DNA from: DASPWW01 sp035637595
GTDB lineage: Bacteria; Actinomycetota; Thermoleophilia; Solirubrobacterales; 70-9
Assembly: GCA_035637595.1 (NCBI GenBank)
Contig: DASPWW010000104.1
Location: 1 to 15,757 of the forward strand
DNA: 15,757 nucleotides
Direction: 5' to 3'
Positions 12,462 to 15,757 of the stretch are shown one piece after another. The translations under genes and the position numbers were made by a program. Below the pieces are notes generated by a model. It saw only the letters and a program-made list of their open reading frames with translations. It searched no databases and had not been told where the DNA came from. Within the stretch, counting starts at the first letter, position 1. Every line of letters begins with the position of its first letter.

Positions 12462-12483
12462 GCTGCGCGTTGCTACGCGCGGC
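12462..12483. terminator. Stem-loop between convergent genes
   Basis: GCTGCGCGT (12462-12470) pairs with ACGCGCGGC (12475-12483), nine pairs including one G-U, around a 4-nt loop. It straddles the stop codon of the methyltransferase gene and lies 22 bp after the membrane-protein stop, so it could terminate both transcripts. No U-tract is present. Confidence 0.5.
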
Positions 12484-13372
12484 GTGCCCCGGCGAGCAGT
12501 GTCACTCCCGGGAACTCCAGCCCAGTGGGCGTCTCGTAGGCACCGACTGCTTCGCGCGCGCGGGCTCGAAGGGCCTTGGAGTCATCCGCGGGCAGCGATG
12601 CGAGCACCATCGCAAGCGGCCCGGCCAGGGCGCACGTCCTCTCCCACCACTCCTCGAAGGAGACGGCGCGCAGGGGCACGGGTAGCTCCCGAACGACGAC
12701 GTCTGAGAGCTCGGCATCGGAGAGGAGCGCGGCGAGCTTGTCGGAATCCTCGAGTGAGAAGGGCCCCGGGATGCCGGGAGGCGGAACCGGCCGTCCGAGC
12801 TGGGCGCTGACCGCGTCCAGCACGAGTGCGAGCCACGGATTGCGCTCACGTGGCCCCCACACCGCGAGCGCGACTCGTCCGCCGCGCCGCAGGACCCGCC
12901 GGATCTCGCGCGTGGCGTCGGCGGGATCGGGCGCGAACATCAGCCCCTCGCGACAGAGGACGACGTCGTAGGAGCCATCCGGCTCCTCGATGCGCTCCAG
13001 GTCGAGCACGCGGGAGGTCACGTTGCTTAGCCCGCGAGCATCGGCGCGCGCCGATGCAATCGCCGCCATCTCGGCGGCGACGTCGGACAGGACGACCTCG
13101 CCTCCCAGACCGACCTTCCCCGCCGCTGCCAGTCCCAGTCCCCCGGGCCCGCATGCCAACTCGAGCACGCGCTCGCCGGCTTGGGGCATTGCCAGCTCGA
13201 GCATCTTCTCTGCCGCCAACGCCCCGCGTGCGTCGGCGTACTCGGCATGCTCGCCCCAGGCCGGGGCCACCGACGCCCACATGCTGTGGAGGCCGGCGCG
13301 GAGGTCATCGACGCTCCCGCTCTCCGAGCCCGATTGCCCATCCGGCTGCTCGACGATGCTTCTGGCTTCCAT
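12473..13372 (-). CDS. Class I SAM-dependent methyltransferase
   Basis: 299 residues from the ATG at 13372-13370, chosen because AAGGAGG lies 6 bp upstream. The same frame is open to 13711, but that stretch is antisense to the TetR gene. Motif I is VLELACGPGGLGLAA (69-83) and the acidic ribose-binding residue is D97 in VVLSDVAAEM. Motif II region is YDVVLCREGLMF and the post-motif is LRRGGRVALAVWGP, as in the UbiE/Methyltransf_11 group. It transfers a methyl group from S-adenosylmethionine to a small molecule I cannot name. The C-terminal 120 residues carry the variable substrate domain. It is divergent from a TetR regulator, which suggests induction by a ligand of that regulator. Confidence 0.92.
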   Translation of the reverse strand: MEARSIVEQPDGQSGSESGSVDDLRAGLHSMWASVAPAWGEHAEYADARGALAAEKMLELAMPQAGERVLELACGPGGLGLAAAGKVGLGGEVVLSDVAAEMAAIASARADARGLSNVTSRVLDLERIEEPDGSYDVVLCREGLMFAPDPADATREIRRVLRRGGRVALAVWGPRERNPWLALVLDAVSAQLGRPVPPPGIPGPFSLEDSDKLAALLSDAELSDVVVRELPVPLRAVSFEEWWERTCALAGPLAMVLASLPADDSKALRARAREAVGAYETPTGLEFPGVTLLAGARRA

Positions 13373-13444
13373 CCTGCGCCTCCTTGTCGGTCCGTACAAT
13401 TGAATACTCGTAGAGAGTAATGAAGTTAGCGAGACAATACCGAA
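13373..13444. promoter_or_regulatory. Shared methyltransferase/TetR control region with candidate operator
   Basis: The 72-bp divergent gap is clearly AT-richer than its surroundings. TACTC (13405-13409) and GAGTA (13415-13419) form an exact inverted repeat with a 5-nt centre, a plausible TetR-family half-site pair. TTGAAT at 13400-13405 could be a -35 for the TetR gene, although no strong -10 follows. Repression of both genes from one operator would be the usual arrangement. Confidence 0.5.
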
Positions 13445-14107
13445 ATGGCTGAGCGTGTCAAGTCCAAACGCCGCTACGACTCCCGGCGCCGGCGCGCCCA
13501 GGCGGCCGCGACGCGCAGGGAGATCCTCGAGGCGGCGCAGTGGCTGTTCGAGCGGCAGGGCTACGCCGCCACCACGATGGCCGCCATCGCCGGCGACGCC
13601 GGCGTGGCGCTCAAGACCGTCTACGTGGCGTTCGAGACCAAGAGCGGCGTCCTGCGGGGACTCTGGAACCTGCTGCTGCGCGGCGACCGCGACGAGGTTC
13701 CCGTCGCTCAACAGGAGTGGTATCGCGAGGTCGTCGAGGAACCGGATCCGGAGCGTCAGCTGCGCATGACCGCCCGCAACTCACGCTTGGTCAAGCTCCG
13801 GATCGCCGCGGTGCTCGAGGTGATCCGCAGCGCCGCTCCAGTTGATCCCGACATCGAGGCGCTCTGGAGCCGGATCCAAACCGAGTTCCATGCCAACCAG
13901 GGCGTGATCGTCGAGAGCCTGAATGAGAAGGGGGCGCTCAGACCCGGCCTCGATGTGGAGCGCGCCACCGACATCCTCTGGACGATCAACCACCCCAACC
14001 TGTGGCAGCTGCTTGTAGGCGAGCGCGGCTGGAAGCCCGAGGAGTACGAGCAATGGTGCGCGGACATCGCCTGCTCGCAGCTCCTGAAGAGCGGCGAACC
14101 GACTTAG
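13445..14107 (+). CDS. TetR/AcrR family transcriptional regulator
   Basis: 220 residues. The N-terminus is strongly basic (1-25), followed by the TetR DNA-binding domain: TRREILEAAQWLFERQGYAA (23-42), TTMAAIAGDAGVALKTVYVAFETKSGVL (43-70), with the recognition helix near 54-61. The rest (75-220) is the variable helical ligand-binding and dimerisation domain. The usual role is ligand-relieved repression of its own gene and the divergent neighbour, here the methyltransferase. No ribosome site stands out before the ATG. Confidence 0.93.
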   Translation: MAERVKSKRRYDSRRRRAQAAATRREILEAAQWLFERQGYAATTMAAIAGDAGVALKTVYVAFETKSGVLRGLWNLLLRGDRDEVPVAQQEWYREVVEEPDPERQLRMTARNSRLVKLRIAAVLEVIRSAAPVDPDIEALWSRIQTEFHANQGVIVESLNEKGALRPGLDVERATDILWTINHPNLWQLLVGERGWKPEEYEQWCADIACSQLLKSGEPT

Positions 14108-14120
14108 CAACCGAACGGAA

Positions 14121-14168
14121 GGTGAGCGACCGGACTCGAACCGGCGACCACCTGGACCAACAACCAGG
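14121..14168 (-). tRNA. 3' half of a tRNA (probable remnant)
   Basis: Read on the minus strand, this stretch has a 5-bp anticodon stem CCTGG/CCAGG (14168-14164 and 14155-14151) and a canonical variable loop TGGTC. It then has a T-arm GCCGG-TTCGAGT-CCGGT and a 7-nt acceptor-like CGCTCAC (14128-14122). The anticodon loop is UUGUUGGU, eight bases rather than seven; reading U33 as its second base gives GUU (Asn), which is uncertain. Upstream, only a poor D-arm-like GCTG/CAGC (14183-14171) is found, and no sequence pairs with the acceptor strand. No CCA is encoded. It looks like a broken tRNA or an integration-site remnant rather than a working gene. Confidence 0.5.
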
Positions 14169-14193
14169 GGGCTGGCGGTCAGCTCGTTTCGGA

Positions 14194-14213
14194 AACCGCA
14201 TGTGCATGCGGTT
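14194..14213. terminator. Near-perfect 20-bp palindrome
   Basis: AACCGCATG (14194-14202) and CATGCGGTT (14205-14213) are exact complements with a 2-nt centre, so the RNA can form an 8-bp stem with a GTGC loop. It lies between the convergent TetR and SnoaL-like genes, next to the tRNA fragment. It could be a terminator for either gene or a protein-binding palindrome. No U-tract follows. Confidence 0.45.
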
Positions 14214-14245
14214 CGGGTCCGCCAAACGCAGAGGTTGAGCCGGGA

Positions 14246-14671
14246 CTACAGCTGCTCCCGCAGGCCCGCGGCTTCGAGGGCCTTGGCTCGATCGTCGAAG
14301 TCGACAATGTGAACGGCCCTGCCGTCCCGGAGCGTCCACACGGTGCCTCCCTTGTGCTCGATCGTCGAATCGGTCCCCCGCATCCTTGCCCGCCGACGGT
14401 AGAGGACGAGCACCCGGTCATCGTCGATCTCGACGAATTCCTCCGCCTCGACCGTAAACCTCTCCCACGGCTTCAGCCAGTCCAGCCAGACGGCGGTGAG
14501 CTGATTCAAGCCGTGCGCGCGGCCTTCGGAATCCATCCCTCCAATCTCCGCGAACGCCCACCCCCACTCGAACTCGACTTCCGGATCCACGTAATCCCCG
14601 GTAGTCCAGAAGTTCCCCTCCGCCCAGTCCGCGTAGAGGCTCCGCAGTCGCTCGACGTTCTCACGCGACAT
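14246..14671 (-). CDS. SnoaL/NTF2-like protein
   Basis: 141 residues from the ATG at 14671-14669. A longer frame to 14794 adds 41 residues of unrelated, Cys-rich composition and is less likely. The start MSRENVERLRSLYADWAEGN is the typical N-terminus of small NTF2-like proteins abundant in soil actinobacteria. It continues with YVDPEVEFEW, VWLDWLKPWERFTVEAEEFV, DDRVLVLYRRRARMRGT and GGTVWTLRDGRAVHIVDFDD, the expected cone-shaped alpha+beta fold. Such proteins may be cyclases, isomerases or binding proteins; no catalytic set is evident. There is no strong ribosome site, but GATACT 14 bp before the ATG could be a -10 for a short-leader transcript. It is divergent from the LLM oxidoreductase. 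Confidence 0.87.
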   Translation of the reverse strand: MSRENVERLRSLYADWAEGNFWTTGDYVDPEVEFEWGWAFAEIGGMDSEGRAHGLNQLTAVWLDWLKPWERFTVEAEEFVEIDDDRVLVLYRRRARMRGTDSTIEHKGGTVWTLRDGRAVHIVDFDDRAKALEAAGLREQL

Positions 14672-14817
14672 CGCCAAAGCAGTATCGCTTAGGCCGGCAC
14701 CGCAGAGGCGTCGCTGTTCGCGCCAAGCAGGCGCGGGATCGCAAGCCAAGCAGGCCTGATCCATCTCCCGGAACGCCGCGAACTTGGGACACAACCGAGG
14801 TCTGAGACGATCCGGCG

Positions 14818-15756
14818 ATGGACTTGGGCTTGCACCTGCCGCTGATGCGGTTCGGGAGTGAGGAGTTCTCGCTCAGGCGGCTTGCCGAGACCGTTGACGC
14901 GGCCCGGGACTGCGGCTTCGCGGCGATATCAGCCAACGACCACTTCGTCTTCTCGACGCCGTGGCTGGACGGGCCAACAGCACTGGCGAGCATGATCGAG
15001 CGCAGTGGCGACATGACGGTGGCGACGACGGTCTCGCTCGCCGTTCTGCGGGGGCCGGTCGCGCTGGCTAAGACGCTGGCGGCCCTGGACATCCTCTCCG
15101 AAGGTCGGCTGATCGCCACCTTGGGGCCCGGCTCGTCAAACCGGGACTATGAGGCCCTTGGCGTCCCCTTCGGCGAGCGGTGGAAACGCTTCGACGAGGT
15201 AATCCCAACATTGCGGGCCTTGCTCAACGGCGGCCCTCGCCCAGTCGACCCCCGGTACTACCCCGTGCCGTCCGATATCGAGCTGGCGCCGCCTCCCCGG
15301 CAGGAGCGCGGCGTACCCCTCTGGATCGGAAGCTGGGGATCGAAGGTGGGGCTCCGCCGGATCGCGAGGGCAGGCGACGGCTGGCTTGCATCTGCGTACA
15401 ACACGACTCCGGAGCGGTTCTCCGAGGCCCGCGAACTGCTGGCGGCCGAGCTCGTAGCCCAGGGGCGCGGCACAGACCGCTTTCCGAACGCCCTCGCGAC
15501 GATGTGGACGTGGGTCGCCCGGGATAGAGCGGAGGGTGATCGGGTGCTTGCGGAGATTCTCGCGCCGCTGCTCGATCGCGTTCCCGACGAGCTCCGCGGC
15601 CAGGTCTGCGTCGGATCCGCCGAGCACTGCGCGGAGCTTCTCTCCCGCTATGCGGAGGCGGGGTGCCAACGCGTCTACCTTTGGCCGTTGGGAGATGAGC
15701 GGCGGCAGATCGAGCTTGTGGCACGCGAGGTGGTTCCTGAGCTCGTGTCGCGATGA
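14818..15756 (+). CDS. LLM class flavin-dependent oxidoreductase
   Basis: 312 residues, complete. The luciferase-like TIM-barrel marks are MDLGLHLPLM at the N-terminus, AAISANDHFVF (35-45), ATTVSLAVLRGPVALAKTLA (69-88), LSEGRLIATLGPGSSNRDYE (93-112), FGERWKRFDEVIPTLRALL (118-136) and PLWIGSWGSKVGLRRIARAGDGWLAS (166-191). The protein would bind FMN or, as often in actinobacteria, coenzyme F420, and oxidise or reduce an unknown substrate. The short conserved turn GPGSS replaces the more usual GxGxG. The ribosome site is weak. The stop TGA at 15754-15756 overlaps an ATG at 15753, so a coupled gene may begin at the window edge. Confidence 0.93.
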   Translation: MDLGLHLPLMRFGSEEFSLRRLAETVDAARDCGFAAISANDHFVFSTPWLDGPTALASMIERSGDMTVATTVSLAVLRGPVALAKTLAALDILSEGRLIATLGPGSSNRDYEALGVPFGERWKRFDEVIPTLRALLNGGPRPVDPRYYPVPSDIELAPPPRQERGVPLWIGSWGSKVGLRRIARAGDGWLASAYNTTPERFSEARELLAAELVAQGRGTDRFPNALATMWTWVARDRAEGDRVLAEILAPLLDRVPDELRGQVCVGSAEHCAELLSRYAEAGCQRVYLWPLGDERRQIELVAREVVPELVSR

Positions 15757-15757
15757 C

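Noticed and set aside
13373..13711. N-terminal 113-codon extension of the methyltransferase frame
   Set aside because: It is antisense to the TetR gene and crosses the AT-rich promoter region; the ATG at 13372 has a strong ribosome site and fits family length.
14672..14794. 41-residue extension of the SnoaL-like protein
   Set aside because: Its composition is unrelated to the family, and the typical MSRENVE start is internal; the extension would leave little room for the divergent promoters.

Overview
The window is ordinary-looking chromosome from a very GC-rich bacterium, almost certainly an actinobacterium. Start codons include GTG and TTG, genes are tightly packed and often overlap by ATGA, and intrinsic terminator-like stems lack U-tracts. 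Several small genes look like families I associate with soil Thermoleophilia/Solirubrobacterales: a nuclear-transport-factor-2-like protein beginning MSRENVE, a one-helix Q-rich protein, and a sigma-70 factor with an aberrant region 4.2. The lineage is an inference from style, not from a marker gene. I see no phage, plasmid, transposase, CRISPR or obvious defence locus.

Layout. (1) 1-892, minus: an ECF sigma factor whose stop overlaps the start of an O6-methylguanine-DNA methyltransferase-like gene that runs off the left edge. (2) 928-2486, plus: a divergent two-gene drug-efflux-type ABC transporter (ATPase plus ABC-2 permease, ATGA overlap). The ATPase carries a 54-bp in-frame tandem duplication just before the Q-loop. 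(3) 2508-3726, minus: four small genes, namely a TTG-started zinc ribbon, a one-helix Q-rich coiled-coil protein, a DUF2283-like protein and a 53-residue Pro/Glu-rich microprotein. (4) 3836-7237, minus: a probable two-gene unit of exported hydrolases, a penicillin-acylase-family Ntn hydrolase followed 18 bp later by an SGNH/GDSL esterase. (5) 7475-8422, minus: a multi-domain sigma-70 factor. (6) 8573-9109, minus: a lipoprotein. (7) 9273-11493, minus: an ECF sigma factor with a SnoaL-like C-terminus, a VOC protein and a DHFR/RibD-like reductase in one direction, with a second VOC gene and a small membrane protein divergent on the plus strand. (8) 12473-14107: a SAM methyltransferase divergent from a TetR regulator, sharing a 72-bp AT-richer operator/promoter region. 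(9) 14108-14245: a convergent gap holding the 3' half of a tRNA and a near-perfect palindrome. (10) 14246-15756: a SnoaL/NTF2-like protein divergent from an LLM-class flavin oxidoreductase.

Functionally the window is rich in regulators (three sigma factors and one TetR in about 13 kb), each placed beside small enzymes or a transporter that it may control. The exported acylase/esterase pair suggests extracellular amide and ester turnover. No gap between genes exceeds about 240 bp. The observations most worth a second look are the ABC ATPase duplication built around a hairpin, the sigma factor whose -35 recognition helix lacks the usual contact residues, the tRNA 3' fragment, and the sigma-methyltransferase translational coupling.
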